A stretch of 64,000 nt of DNA from Roseobacter denitrificans OCh 114 (GCF_000014045.1 NC_008209.1:3929001-3993000); one strand, 5' to 3'. Positions 54,698 to 63,777 are shown, counted from the first letter of the stretch. Numbers and translations: made by a program. The notes: a model not told the origin generated them from the sequence alone.

Positions 54698-56038
54698 ATG
54701 TCGCATGTGTTTCCGCGTCATTGTAAAAAGCCCGTCCCGACCGCCGTGCGTGGCGAAGGGTGTTATCTCTATGACAGCACGGGCAAGGCGTATCTGGATG
54801 GATCAGGCGGTGCTGCTGTTTCCTGCCTCGGGCATGGTGACGCGGATGTGATCGCCGCCATACAGCAACAGGTCGCGGATCTTGCCTTTGCACATACCGG
54901 GTTTTTGACGTCTGAACCAGCCGAAGCGCTCGCCGATCTGTTGATCGAACACGCCCCCAAGGGCATTGATCGGGTCTATTTCGTCTCCGGCGGTTCTGAG
55001 GCGACGGAGGCTGCGATCAAACTCGCCCGGCAGTATTTTGTCGAAAAAGGCCAGCCGGAAAAACGGCACCTGATCGCGCGGCGACAAAGCTATCACGGCA
55101 ATACGCTGGGCGCATTGGCGGCAGGCGGGAATGAATGGCGGCGGCAGCAATTTGCGCCTTTGCTGTTTGACGTTCATCATATCGCACCCTGTTACGAATA
55201 TGTGCTGCGCGAAGAGAGCGAGAGTGCCGCCGCTTATGGCCTGCGGGCTGCGCAGGAGCTGGAAGACGAGATTTTGCGCCTTGGGCCTGAAACCGTCATG
55301 GCCTTCATGGCCGAGCCTGTGGTGGGTGCAACACTCGGTGCTGTTCCCGCTGTTGAAGGGTATTTCAAACGCATCCGTGAGATTTGCGACACCTACGACG
55401 TGCTTCTGATCCTTGATGAAGTGATGTGCGGCATGGGTCGGACGGGCCATCTGTTTGCCTGCGATGCAGATGGGATCGCGCCTGATATCCTGTGCATCGC
55501 CAAGGGGCTTGGCGCGGGCTATCAACCCATTGGGGCGATGCTGTGCACGGGCGAAATCTACGAAACAATAAAGAACGGAACAGGCTTTTTTCAGCATGGT
55601 CACACCTATCTCGGCCATCCGGTTGCCGCCGCTGCCGGGCTGGCGGTGGTGGGCAAGATTGTTGGCGACGGACTATGCGATCGGGCCCGGCGGCAAGGCG
55701 AGGTGCTGTCAAAAGCGCTGCATGACCAATTCGGTCAACATCCACATGTGGGCGATATCCGCGGCAGAGGGCTGTTTCAGGGCATCGAAATCGTTGAGGA
55801 CAGGGAAACTAAAACACCCTTTGACCCTGCAAAGGGATATGCCGCGAAAATCAAAACAGCAGCCTTCGACGCAGGGCTGATCTGTTATCCAATGGCGGGC
55901 ACGCGCGACGGACGGGCGGGCGATCACGTGCTGCTGGCACCGCCTTTCATCATCGAAGACAACCAGATCGATGAATTGGTCGGCAAGCTGGCGACAGCCC
56001 TTGAACAGGTTATCGGTGCTGACCCTGCTGCGGTTTAA
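54698..56038 (+). CDS. Class III pyridoxal-phosphate aminotransferase
   Basis: A 446-aa omega-transaminase-like protein. The pyridoxal lysine is Lys269 (CIAKGLGAGYQP); SGGSEATEAAIKLAR binds phosphate, and LILDEVMCGMGRTG carries the Asp that holds the ring. CAGGAG sits 7 nt upstream of the ATG at 54698. It follows the DAO-GcvT gene by about 100 bp and may use the amine freed by it. The amino donor is unknown. Confidence 0.9.
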   Translation: MSHVFPRHCKKPVPTAVRGEGCYLYDSTGKAYLDGSGGAAVSCLGHGDADVIAAIQQQVADLAFAHTGFLTSEPAEALADLLIEHAPKGIDRVYFVSGGSEATEAAIKLARQYFVEKGQPEKRHLIARRQSYHGNTLGALAAGGNEWRRQQFAPLLFDVHHIAPCYEYVLREESESAAAYGLRAAQELEDEILRLGPETVMAFMAEPVVGATLGAVPAVEGYFKRIREICDTYDVLLILDEVMCGMGRTGHLFACDADGIAPDILCIAKGLGAGYQPIGAMLCTGEIYETIKNGTGFFQHGHTYLGHPVAAAAGLAVVGKIVGDGLCDRARRQGEVLSKALHDQFGQHPHVGDIRGRGLFQGIEIVEDRETKTPFDPAKGYAAKIKTAAFDAGLICYPMAGTRDGRAGDHVLLAPPFIIEDNQIDELVGKLATALEQVIGADPAAV

Positions 56039-56055
56039 CCGGGTCTGACGCTCGC

Positions 56056-57195
56056 TTAGTTACGGCCAAATGCGGACAAGCGGTTTATTTCATCAAGCCG
56101 TTCGAGGTTAACGACCGTGGAGAGCATCAAGCGATCCTGGCTCCAATCTGGCGGGGTTTGGATCGCCAGCGACAGCAGCGCTACTGCCGCAACGAAAGGC
56201 AAAACCAATGCCAGAACGGCGAGCCGCGATTGCTTGGCATCCCGCAAGTTCGTGAGCGAGCGAATACGCGCCTCCAGAACGCTTTTGCCGCCTTGCCGCA
56301 CCCTCGGCCGTTCCGCAGTCACCAACGTCACCTTGGGCACGGCGATGACAAAGGCGCGATCCCGGCTCAGCGTCTTTTGACAGACCGACAAAAGCGTGTC
56401 GCAGTATTCGCGCACGTCAATGCGGCCACGCGACAGCACCTGACTATCGCAGTTCAACTCGCGCAGGTTTTCAACCTGCCGCTTCCATGCGTGATAGACC
56501 GGGTTCAGGAAAAAGAACGGCTTGAGCGCCTCGATCAGGATTTCCCATTCCAGATCACCCTGCCGGATGTGCTGAAACTCATGCGCCAGCGTCACCTTGA
56601 GTTCGTGCGCCTCCGTCAGCATGTGAGACGGGATGACCACGTAGTAAGTGTAGAGACCGCGCGTCGAAAACGGCACAAGCGTCTTGTCCGACAGACGCAA
56701 CTGCACCCTGCCAAAACGACGCCAGACATAGCTGCCCCGCACAATCCGGCGCAGACTTGTCATGGATATGACAAGGCGCGCCAGCCCGGTGACAAAACCG
56801 GCCCCAAGCACCGCGAGGGTCAGCCAGGCAAACCAGCCGACACCGGACACGATGTTCAGCGTGACCGTGTTGCGCAGCGTCACGAGCGCTTCAAACTCTG
56901 TCGCGCGCATCTGCAAACCGCCGTTCAGGTAATAGGACACCACCATGTCAGACAGGTTCAGCGTCATGCCCTTGGCAACGCCAATCTGTTGCAGCAGGCC
57001 AAACGCCAAGGCGATCAAAGGGGCCAGCACGATGGTCAGGAATATACTGTTGAGCAGTCGCAACTGCGCGCCATAGGCCCGCTCCAGCCCGAAAAGAGCG
57101 AGCCGCCCGCGCACCAAGACCCAGAAAACATAGGCACAGACGAAAAGGATATTGGCATTCACATAGGCGTCTAGCAGCTTATCCGCCGGTATCAT
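56056..57195 (-). CDS. BlaR1/M56-family membrane zinc metallopeptidase
   Basis: A 379-aa protein with several N-terminal helices and a zinc site HEFQH (His205, His209, Glu206) followed by EALKPFFFLNPVYHAW, as in BlaR1/MecR1. It lacks the C-terminal beta-lactam-sensing domain; a last helix is near residue 340 (VLALVLPFVAAVALLSLAIQ). It overlaps the regulator gene by 17 bp. It probably cleaves the partner repressor in response to an unknown signal. Confidence 0.88.
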   Translation of the reverse strand: MIPADKLLDAYVNANILFVCAYVFWVLVRGRLALFGLERAYGAQLRLLNSIFLTIVLAPLIALAFGLLQQIGVAKGMTLNLSDMVVSYYLNGGLQMRATEFEALVTLRNTVTLNIVSGVGWFAWLTLAVLGAGFVTGLARLVISMTSLRRIVRGSYVWRRFGRVQLRLSDKTLVPFSTRGLYTYYVVIPSHMLTEAHELKVTLAHEFQHIRQGDLEWEILIEALKPFFFLNPVYHAWKRQVENLRELNCDSQVLSRGRIDVREYCDTLLSVCQKTLSRDRAFVIAVPKVTLVTAERPRVRQGGKSVLEARIRSLTNLRDAKQSRLAVLALVLPFVAAVALLSLAIQTPPDWSQDRLMLSTVVNLERLDEINRLSAFGRN

Positions 57196-57577
57196 TTTTC
57201 AGCCTCCGGTCTACAAGTGCGCGGATTTCGCCAAGGGCTTCTTCGGTCAGGGCGTCATCATTGACCAACCGTGCCACAAGGGATTCCGGGGTGTCGTCAA
57301 AGAGCTTGCGCGACAGATCCTTGAGCGAGCGGGATTGATAGGCGTCCTTTTGCAGTTCAGGTTTGTAGACAAGCTGTTTGCCCACCTTGCGGCTGGTCAC
57401 GAATTCCTTCTGCTCGAGGATGCGCAGGATGGTCGCGCCGGATGTGTAGGCAAGATCACGTTCCGTGGGCAATTGACTTAGCACGTCGCGCACGGTCCCC
57501 TCCCCCAAGGCCCACAGCTCGTTCATGAATTCCAACTCCACCTCGGTCAGAAGCTCACTTTTTTTGCGTTCTCTCAT
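57179..57577 (-). CDS. BlaI/MecI/CopY-family transcriptional repressor
   Basis: A 132-aa regulator with a winged helix (LTEVELEFMNELWALGEGTV) and C-terminal dimer region. It sits directly before the M56 peptidase gene and overlaps it, as in bla and mec operons. In that system the peptidase cleaves the repressor. No beta-lactamase gene is nearby, so the regulated target is elsewhere. Confidence 0.9.
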   Translation of the reverse strand: MRERKKSELLTEVELEFMNELWALGEGTVRDVLSQLPTERDLAYTSGATILRILEQKEFVTSRKVGKQLVYKPELQKDAYQSRSLKDLSRKLFDDTPESLVARLVNDDALTEEALGEIRALVDRRLKNDTGG

Positions 57578-57625
57578 GAAAAAACCATTCCTGGGCGCGG
57601 CTCATGCCAGAACGCCTGTGAGTAA

Positions 57626-57643
57626 ATACCAAGACTTTCGTAT
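57626..57643. promoter_or_regulatory. Candidate autoregulatory operator upstream of the BlaI-like gene
   Basis: ATACCAAGACTTTCGTAT is a near-dyad (six of nine base pairs complementary) placed 49-66 bp before the BlaI-like ATG. BlaI-family operators are short AT/TAC-rich dyads near their own promoter; assignment is by position only. Confidence 0.3.
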
Positions 57644-57657
57644 CCCAAAGAGATTTC

Positions 57658-58059
57658 TCACACCTTTCGAAAACAAAAAACGGCCCAGAGGATTGAAATG
57701 CCCAAGGGCCACCACACGGGCTGGCCCACCAAACCGAGCCATGCAAGGAAGATATATGCGGTTCCCAGCAGCGAAATGAACAGCCTGTCCCCCCGTGTTG
57801 TGGTCAGGCCCAGAATGCCGCGCCGTTCGTCTCCGCCGGGTCTGCGGATCTCAAGGATGGTGAGGATCGCCATCGCGCCAAATATGCCGCAAAACACAAG
57901 AAAGGTTGCAGGCGTCCATGCCATCCAGAATTCGGGCCAAAGCGGGTTGGTCCATGAAAACCCGGTTTCCTCTTCCTGTTGGGCGACGTTGCCCCAGCCC
58001 TGTGCGAGGGCCGGGCTTGCCACAAGCAGCGCCACTAAGGCGATCAGCCGTTTCATCAT
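57658..58059 (-). CDS. glpU: DUF2160 membrane protein of the glycerol ABC operon (GlpU-like)
   Basis: A 133-aa protein with a signal-like N-terminus (MMKRLIALVALLVASPALAQ) and three hydrophobic helices, ending in VWWPLGISILWAVFCFRKV. DUF2160 proteins occur in rhizobial glpSTPQUV glycerol operons as the small membrane component GlpU; its role is not known. Its start overlaps the permease stop by 4 bases. It is the last gene of the operon. Confidence 0.8.
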   Translation of the reverse strand: MMKRLIALVALLVASPALAQGWGNVAQQEEETGFSWTNPLWPEFWMAWTPATFLVFCGIFGAMAILTILEIRRPGGDERRGILGLTTTRGDRLFISLLGTAYIFLAWLGLVGQPVWWPLGISILWAVFCFRKV

Positions 58060-58853
58060 ACCCTCCCCAGGGCAAAGCCCTTTGCGATGTAGTTGCGTAC
58101 AAAGTAAATCACGATGGCGCCCGGGATGATGGTCAGGGTGCCTGCCGCTGCCAGAAGACCCAACTCGTATCCGGCGGAGGAGGCTGTTTTGGTCATCGTG
58201 GCGGCGATCGGTTTGGCGTCCACAGCCGTCAGGGTTTTGGCCAGCAAAAGCTCAACCCACGAGAACATGAAGCAGAAGAAGGCGGCAACGCCGACACCCG
58301 CCTTGATCGTGGGCAGAAAGATCGTGACGAAAAAGCGCGGGAAGGAATAGCCATCCACATAGGCCGTCTCATCCAGTTCCTTGGGCACACCGCCCATGAA
58401 CCCCTCAAGGATCCAGACCGCAAGCGGGATGTTGAACAGGCAATGCGCCAAAGCCACCGCGAGGTGCGTGTCGAACAATCCGACGGATGAATAAAGCTGA
58501 AAGAACGGCAGCGCGAATACCGCCGCAGGGGCCATCCGGTTCGTGAGCAGCCAGAAGAACAGCTGCTTGTCCCCCAGAAAGCGGTAGCGCGAGAACGCGT
58601 AAGCCGCAGGCAGAGCCACACAGATGGAGATCACGGTGTTCAGCGACACATAGATGATCGAGTTGATATACCCCCAATACCACGTCGGATCGGTGAAGAT
58701 GACGCGGTAATTGTCCAAGGTGAACGTCTCGGGAAAGAGGCTGAACCCTGCGAGGATATCGTTGGTAGTCTTGAAGCTCATCGTGACGAGCCAATAGATC
58801 GGCAACATAAGAAACAGAATGTAGAAAATGGGGATGAGGGAACGTTTTCTCAT
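58056..58853 (-). CDS. glpQ: Glycerol ABC transporter permease (GlpQ-like)
   Basis: A 265-aa MalG-type permease with six helices. The cytoplasmic EAA loop is EETAYVDGYSFPRFFVTIFLP-like (about residue 185, LDETAYVDGYSFPRF). It overlaps the partner permease by 4 bases and is followed by glpU. Confidence 0.88.
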   Translation of the reverse strand: MRKRSLIPIFYILFLMLPIYWLVTMSFKTTNDILAGFSLFPETFTLDNYRVIFTDPTWYWGYINSIIYVSLNTVISICVALPAAYAFSRYRFLGDKQLFFWLLTNRMAPAAVFALPFFQLYSSVGLFDTHLAVALAHCLFNIPLAVWILEGFMGGVPKELDETAYVDGYSFPRFFVTIFLPTIKAGVGVAAFFCFMFSWVELLLAKTLTAVDAKPIAATMTKTASSAGYELGLLAAAGTLTIIPGAIVIYFVRNYIAKGFALGRV

Positions 58854-59713
58854 TTGTTGTCATCCTTGGTCATCAATGTGTAAAACAGCCACGACACCAG
58901 CAATGTGATGGCGAAATAGATAAGCGACATCGCCGCCGCTGGCCCCAGATCGAATTGGCCCAGCGCGATTTTCACCAGATCAATCGACAGCAGTGTGGTG
59001 GAATTGCCCGGCCCGCCGCCTGTCAGCACGAAGGGTTCGGTGTAGATGTTGAAGCTATCCATGAACCGCAGCAGTATCGCGATGGTCAGAACGGTTTTCA
59101 TCTTGGGCAGCTGGATGTAGCGAAACACCTTCCAAGGGGACGCGCCGTCGATCTTGGCCGCCTGATAATAGGCATCCGGGATCGACACGAGGCCCGCGTA
59201 ACACAGCAGCACGACCAGCGATGTCCAGTGCCAGACATCCATCACGATGATGGTGATCCATGCGGCCAGCGGGTCCTGCGTCATGTCATAGTGCACGCCC
59301 AGAACGTCATTGATGAAATAGCCCATCATCCCGATCTTGGGCAGGGTAAAGATGTTCCACATGGCACCCACGACGTTCCACGGGATCAGCATGGGCAGGG
59401 CCATCAGCACAAGGCAAACCGGCACCCAGATTCCCCGTCTGGGCATGGAAAGCGCGATGATGATGCCCAGCGGTATCTCGATCGCGAGGATCAGGCCGGT
59501 AAAGAGAAACTGGCGACCGAGGGCTGCGTGAAACCGTTCCGAGCGCAGGATTTGTTCGAACCAGTCCAGACCTTGCCAGAAAAACAGGTTGTTGCCGAAC
59601 GTCTCCTGCACGGAATAGTTCACGACCGTCATGATCGGGACAAGCGCATTGAACGCCACCAGAAACAGTACCGGCAGCACAAAGAACCATGCTTTTTGGT
59701 TTTCGGTCTTCAT
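58850..59713 (-). CDS. glpP: Glycerol ABC transporter permease (GlpP-like)
   Basis: A 287-aa MalF-type permease with six helices and an EAA loop (YYQAAKIDGASPWKVFRYI) near residue 183. Its start overlaps the ATPase stop by 4 bases. Together with GlpQ it forms the membrane channel. Confidence 0.9.
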   Translation of the reverse strand: MKTENQKAWFFVLPVLFLVAFNALVPIMTVVNYSVQETFGNNLFFWQGLDWFEQILRSERFHAALGRQFLFTGLILAIEIPLGIIIALSMPRRGIWVPVCLVLMALPMLIPWNVVGAMWNIFTLPKIGMMGYFINDVLGVHYDMTQDPLAAWITIIVMDVWHWTSLVVLLCYAGLVSIPDAYYQAAKIDGASPWKVFRYIQLPKMKTVLTIAILLRFMDSFNIYTEPFVLTGGGPGNSTTLLSIDLVKIALGQFDLGPAAAMSLIYFAITLLVSWLFYTLMTKDDNK

Positions 59714-60783
59714 GATGCGGCCTCCGTCGCGATCCAGTCGTTTCGGTAAAGCCGCGTCTGATCCTGACGAAAGGCCAGATGCACGGGCGCGCCCTGTAGT
59801 GGCACTTCGCCTTCGACGACGGCCTTGACGGATGTATCACCCACCATGGCCTCAACGACGGAATGGCGGCCCACATCGGACACTTTGCGCACCCGCGCCG
59901 GCAAACCCGCATCGGAGAGCGTGACAAATTCGGGGCGGATGCCGATGGCGGTCTTGCCGCCCTGCCCCGCGATGGCGCCTTCAAGTGCGATCGGGTGGCC
60001 CTCGAAACGCACGCCACCGCTTTCTTCGACCACCGGCAGGACGTTCATGCCCGGCGAGCCGATGAAATGGCCCACAAAGGTGTGTTGGGGCCGTTCAAAC
60101 AGTTCTACCGGGGTGCCGATCTGCACCACCTCACCGTCCTGCATTACGACAACCTGATCCGCAAAAGTCAGCGCTTCGGTCTGGTCATGGGTCACGTAGA
60201 TCATTGTCGCCCGCACACGCTGATGCAATTCCTTGAGCTTGGAACGCAGCTTCCACTTCAGATGCGGGTCAATCACGGTCAGCGGTTCATCGAACATCAC
60301 CACATTCACATCATCGCGCACCAGGCCCCGCCCCATGGAAATCTTTTGTTTGTTGTCCGGCGACAGATGTGCTGCGCGTGTATCCAGCATGTCTTCCACA
60401 TCAAGCATGCCCGCAATCTCAGCCACGCGCTCTGCGATCTTTGCCTCGGGCACACCACGGTTGCGCAGGGGAAACGCAAGGTTGTTGCGCACCGTCATCG
60501 TGTCGTAAATCACCGGAAACTGGAACACCTGCGCGATGTTGCGTTGGTCAGGTGCCAGGTCGGTGACGTCCTTGCCGTCAAAAAGGATGCGCCCCTGCGA
60601 CGGAACCAGCAGCCCCGAAATGATGTTCAGCAAGGTGGACTTACCGCACCCTGACGGCCCCAAAAGCGCATAGGCGCCCCCGTCCTGCCAATCCAGATCA
60701 ATGGACTTAAGCGCGTAATCCTCAGGTCCTGAAGGGTTCGCAGAATAGGAATGGCGCAGATTTGAAAGCGTGATCTTAGCCAT
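59710..60783 (-). CDS. glpT: Glycerol ABC transporter ATPase, second subunit (GlpT-like)
   Basis: A 357-aa ATPase, start MAKITLSNLRHSY at 60783, sharing one base with the previous stop. Walker A GPSGCGKST, Walker B VVMFDEPLTVID and H-loop YVTHDQTEAL are canonical, but the ABC signature is LSPDNKQ instead of LSGGQ. The C-terminal OB-like domain follows. Its partner has the opposite set of changes (see findings). Confidence 0.88.
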   Translation of the reverse strand: MAKITLSNLRHSYSANPSGPEDYALKSIDLDWQDGGAYALLGPSGCGKSTLLNIISGLLVPSQGRILFDGKDVTDLAPDQRNIAQVFQFPVIYDTMTVRNNLAFPLRNRGVPEAKIAERVAEIAGMLDVEDMLDTRAAHLSPDNKQKISMGRGLVRDDVNVVMFDEPLTVIDPHLKWKLRSKLKELHQRVRATMIYVTHDQTEALTFADQVVVMQDGEVVQIGTPVELFERPQHTFVGHFIGSPGMNVLPVVEESGGVRFEGHPIALEGAIAGQGGKTAIGIRPEFVTLSDAGLPARVRKVSDVGRHSVVEAMVGDTSVKAVVEGEVPLQGAPVHLAFRQDQTRLYRNDWIATEAAS

Positions 60784-61847
60784 CAGGCAACAAGGCTCCC
60801 GTCCGGCGCAAAGTAAAAGGCTTTGCTGATGTCCATGAAAAAACGATGCTCCTCGCCGACTTGATAGGGGTGCACGCCATGGGCGAGGGACACCCAACCC
60901 TCATTTCCCATCTGGAAATGCGCGCTGGATTCCGACCCCGAAAGCTCTGTCACCTGTACCACGCCGTTCAACTCGACCTCATTTGGCGAGGCGGAAAACG
61001 GGGTGACATGGTGGGGCCGCACAGCCACCGTGTAGGTGCCGTCGGCCAGATCGGCGACAGGACCCGACAGCGGCCATTTCACGCCAGTGTCCAGCGATGC
61101 GGTATTGCCCGTCTTGGTGATCTGTGCCGCATTGATCGGCGGGTCGGAAAACACCCGCGCGGCCGTCAGCGTCGCGGGCTTTCGATAAATCTCGGCGGTG
61201 GGGCCGAACTGCGTGACAACACCGTCATCCATGAGGCCCGTCTTGCCGCCGAGCAACAACGCCTCTTCGGGTTCGGATGTGGCATAAACAACCACCGTGC
61301 CGCGCCCGGCGAAAAGCTCGGGCAATTGCTCGCGCAGCTCTTCGCGCAGCTTGTAATCGAGGTTGGCCAGCGGCTCATCCAGAAACACCGCGCGGCTCTC
61401 CTTGGCGATGGCGCGGGCAAGGGCGCAGCGCTGCTGTTGCCCGCCGCTCAATTCCTGCGGGCGGCGGTGCAACATCGGGCGCAGTTGCAGAATATCGGCC
61501 GCCTCCTCCACCCGTCCTGCGATCTCTGACTTGGCCATCCCTGCCACTTTCAGCGGCGAGGCGATATTGTCGTAAACCGTCATATGGGGGTAGTTGACGA
61601 AAAACTGATGTACGAGGCCGATGTTGCGCTTTTGTGTCGAGAGTTTCGATACATCCTGCCCATCCATCAGAATCTTGCCGGACGCCAGCGGATCAAGCCC
61701 CGCCATCAGTTTGATCAGGGATGTCTTGCCTGCACCCGTCTGCCCCAAAAGCACATTGAAATGCCCAGTATGCAGGACCAGTGATGTGGGTTTGACATGG
61801 GTGATCCCGCGGACCACCTTGGTGGCGTCTATCAGTTCGATGCTCAT
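60783..61847 (-). CDS. glpS: Glycerol ABC transporter ATPase, first subunit (GlpS-like)
   Basis: A 354-aa ATPase. Walker A GQTGAGKTSL and signature LSGGQQQRCALARAI are canonical and Walker B is VFLDEPLANLD. The switch His is replaced: YATSEPEEAL has Ser where VTHDQ is expected. It ends with an OB-fold region. It follows glpV after 97 bp with two hairpins in between. Confidence 0.88.
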   Translation of the reverse strand: MSIELIDATKVVRGITHVKPTSLVLHTGHFNVLLGQTGAGKTSLIKLMAGLDPLASGKILMDGQDVSKLSTQKRNIGLVHQFFVNYPHMTVYDNIASPLKVAGMAKSEIAGRVEEAADILQLRPMLHRRPQELSGGQQQRCALARAIAKESRAVFLDEPLANLDYKLREELREQLPELFAGRGTVVVYATSEPEEALLLGGKTGLMDDGVVTQFGPTAEIYRKPATLTAARVFSDPPINAAQITKTGNTASLDTGVKWPLSGPVADLADGTYTVAVRPHHVTPFSASPNEVELNGVVQVTELSGSESSAHFQMGNEGWVSLAHGVHPYQVGEEHRFFMDISKAFYFAPDGSLVA

Positions 61848-61875
61848 CTTCTACCTTGCGCCCTCGGTCCTTGAA

Positions 61876-61903
61876 ACCGGAGCACCGCATCGGATGCTCC
61901 GGT
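61876..61903 (-). terminator. First stem-loop between glpV and glpS
   Basis: ACCGGAGCA and TGCTCCGGT form a 9-bp stem with a 10-nt loop that can itself fold. One of two adjacent hairpins in the 97-bp gap; no T run follows on the coding strand, so attenuation or mRNA protection is likelier than full termination. Confidence 0.6.
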
Positions 61904-61908
61904 AGTGT

Positions 61909-61939
61909 TCCGTGGCCCCGCCCGTCACGAGGCCACGGA
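61909..61939 (-). terminator. Second stem-loop between glpV and glpS
   Basis: TCCGTGGCC and GGCCACGGA form a 9-bp stem across a 13-nt loop immediately after the glpV stop. The tandem arrangement with the stem-loop at 61876 suggests a stabilised 3' end of the binding-protein message. Confidence 0.6.
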
Positions 61940-61944
61940 TTGGC

Positions 61945-63678
61945 TTACTGGTTCCAGCGCGCAACGAGATCGTCGTAGTTGACCGTCTCGCCTTGCGGCT
62001 TTTCGTTTTCCAGCTTGGGCTTGGCACCACCGTTGGCGAACCAGAACTCGGCATCACGCTCTTCGTTCAGGCGCGGGCCACAGCCGCCGTAGACGTTAGC
62101 CGCTTCATCCGCCTGTTGCATCCGCGCCATGGTGATGTCCATCTCTTCGGCCAGACGGTCCATCGCTTCCTGCGGTGTGAATGCACCGGAGTTCACATCA
62201 CCGATCTGCTGCCACCAGATCTGCGCCAGCTTGGGGTAGTCAGGCACGTTGATGCCGGTCGGCGACCATGCAGTCCGGTCGGGCGAGCGGTAGAATTCCA
62301 CCAGACCGCCCAGTTTGGGCGCGCGTTCGGTGAAGCTTTCGTGGTTCACTGTGCTGTCGCGGATAAAGGTCAGACCCACATGCGATTTCTTGACGTCAAC
62401 GGTCTTGGAGGTGACAAACTGCGCATAAAGCCACGCCGCTTGCGCACGATCAGACGGGGTTGATTTCAGGAAGGTCCAGGAGCCTACGTCCTGATAGCCG
62501 ACCTTCTGTCCTTCGGTCCAATAGGGACCATGCGGGCTCGGGGCCATCCGCCAGAGCGGGTTGCCATCCGCATCAACGGTGTTGTTGCCTTCCGACTGCG
62601 GTTTCACCATGTCTGCGGTAAAGGCCGTATACCAGAAGATCTGCTGTGCCACGTTACCCTGCGCAAGCGCTGGCAACGACTGGTAGAAATCATAGCTTGC
62701 CGCGCCGGGAGGTGCATAGTTGCGCAGCCACTCATCCCATTTGCGGATCGCGTAGACCGCCGCTGGGCCGTTCGCCGCACCGCCACGGGTTACGGATGCG
62801 CCGACCGGGTTGCACGTTCCCGCTTCCATCCGGATGCCCCATTCATCAATCGGCACGCCGTTGGGTTCCCCGACCGACCCCGCTCCGGCCATGGACAGCC
62901 ACGCGTCAGTCATGCGCCAGCCCAGATCAGGGGCGCGTTTGCCGTAGTCCATATGGCCATAAATTCTGACGCCGTCGATTTCTTTCACATCATTGGAAAA
63001 GAACTCGGCGATGTCCTCATAGGCGGACCAATTGACCGGCACACCCAATTCATAGCCGTATTTTTCCCGGAAGGCCGCTTTGAGGTCTTCGCGGTCAAAC
63101 CAGTCCTTGCGGAACCAATAGAGGTTCGCGAACTGCTGATCGGGCAACTGATAAAGGTTCCCGTCGGGACCCGTTGTGAACTGAATGCCCATGAAGTCAT
63201 CAAGGTCCAGCGTCGGCGACGTCGTATCCGCCCATTCACCGGCCATCTGTTCGGTCAGATTATAGGCCAGCTGCAACCGTGAGTGCGTCCCGATCAGGTC
63301 GGAATCGTTAACATACCCGTCATAAAGGTTGCGACGGGTCTGCATTTGCGTTTGCACCGCCTGCACGACTTCGCCCTCACCAAGAATCTGGTGGTTTACC
63401 TTGATCCCGGTGATCTCTTCGAAGGCTTTCGTCAGCACCTCGGATTCATATCCGTGGGTCGGAATCCCTTCGGACAGGACGTTGATTTCCATACCCTCGA
63501 AAGGCTCCGCCGCCTGAATGAACCACTCCATTTCAGCGAGCTGTTCTTCTTTCGTCAGGGTCGATGGCTGGAATTCCTGATCAATCCATTTCTGAGCCGC
63601 AGCCGTATCGGCAAAAGCGGTCCCAGACCCCGCGATGACGGCCATAGCCGCAGTCGCGGAGAGCAGATACTTGCGCAT
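61945..63678 (-). CDS. glpV: Glycerol ABC transporter substrate-binding protein (GlpV-like)
   Basis: A 577-aa periplasmic protein, much larger than typical family-1 binding proteins. Signal peptide MRKYLLSATAAMAVIAGSG with cleavage around AFA. The start at 63678 is supported by GGAGGAGAAAAG. ILGEGEVVQAVQTQMQTRR is typical of the ExtF1-like glycerol group. It is the first gene of the operon; a palindrome lies 81-94 bp upstream. Glycerol is inferred from operon structure, not from the ligand site. Confidence 0.85.
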   Translation of the reverse strand: MRKYLLSATAAMAVIAGSGTAFADTAAAQKWIDQEFQPSTLTKEEQLAEMEWFIQAAEPFEGMEINVLSEGIPTHGYESEVLTKAFEEITGIKVNHQILGEGEVVQAVQTQMQTRRNLYDGYVNDSDLIGTHSRLQLAYNLTEQMAGEWADTTSPTLDLDDFMGIQFTTGPDGNLYQLPDQQFANLYWFRKDWFDREDLKAAFREKYGYELGVPVNWSAYEDIAEFFSNDVKEIDGVRIYGHMDYGKRAPDLGWRMTDAWLSMAGAGSVGEPNGVPIDEWGIRMEAGTCNPVGASVTRGGAANGPAAVYAIRKWDEWLRNYAPPGAASYDFYQSLPALAQGNVAQQIFWYTAFTADMVKPQSEGNNTVDADGNPLWRMAPSPHGPYWTEGQKVGYQDVGSWTFLKSTPSDRAQAAWLYAQFVTSKTVDVKKSHVGLTFIRDSTVNHESFTERAPKLGGLVEFYRSPDRTAWSPTGINVPDYPKLAQIWWQQIGDVNSGAFTPQEAMDRLAEEMDITMARMQQADEAANVYGGCGPRLNEERDAEFWFANGGAKPKLENEKPQGETVNYDDLVARWNQ

Positions 63679-63752
63679 CTTTTCTCCTCCCAAATTTTTT
63701 AAAGTCGCCGACCTATGCCAGCGGGATCACGCTACTGTTATCTGAGCAATTG

Positions 63753-63777
63753 TGTCAAACTAAATATTTAGTAGACA
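63753..63777. promoter_or_regulatory. Palindromic operator candidate upstream of glpV
   Basis: The core ACTAAATATTTAGT (63759-63772) is a perfect 14-bp palindrome flanked by TGTC and GACA, giving a 25-bp near-dyad. It ends 75 bp before the glpV ATG, a typical place for a repressor such as GlpR; the regulator is not in the window. Confidence 0.55.
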
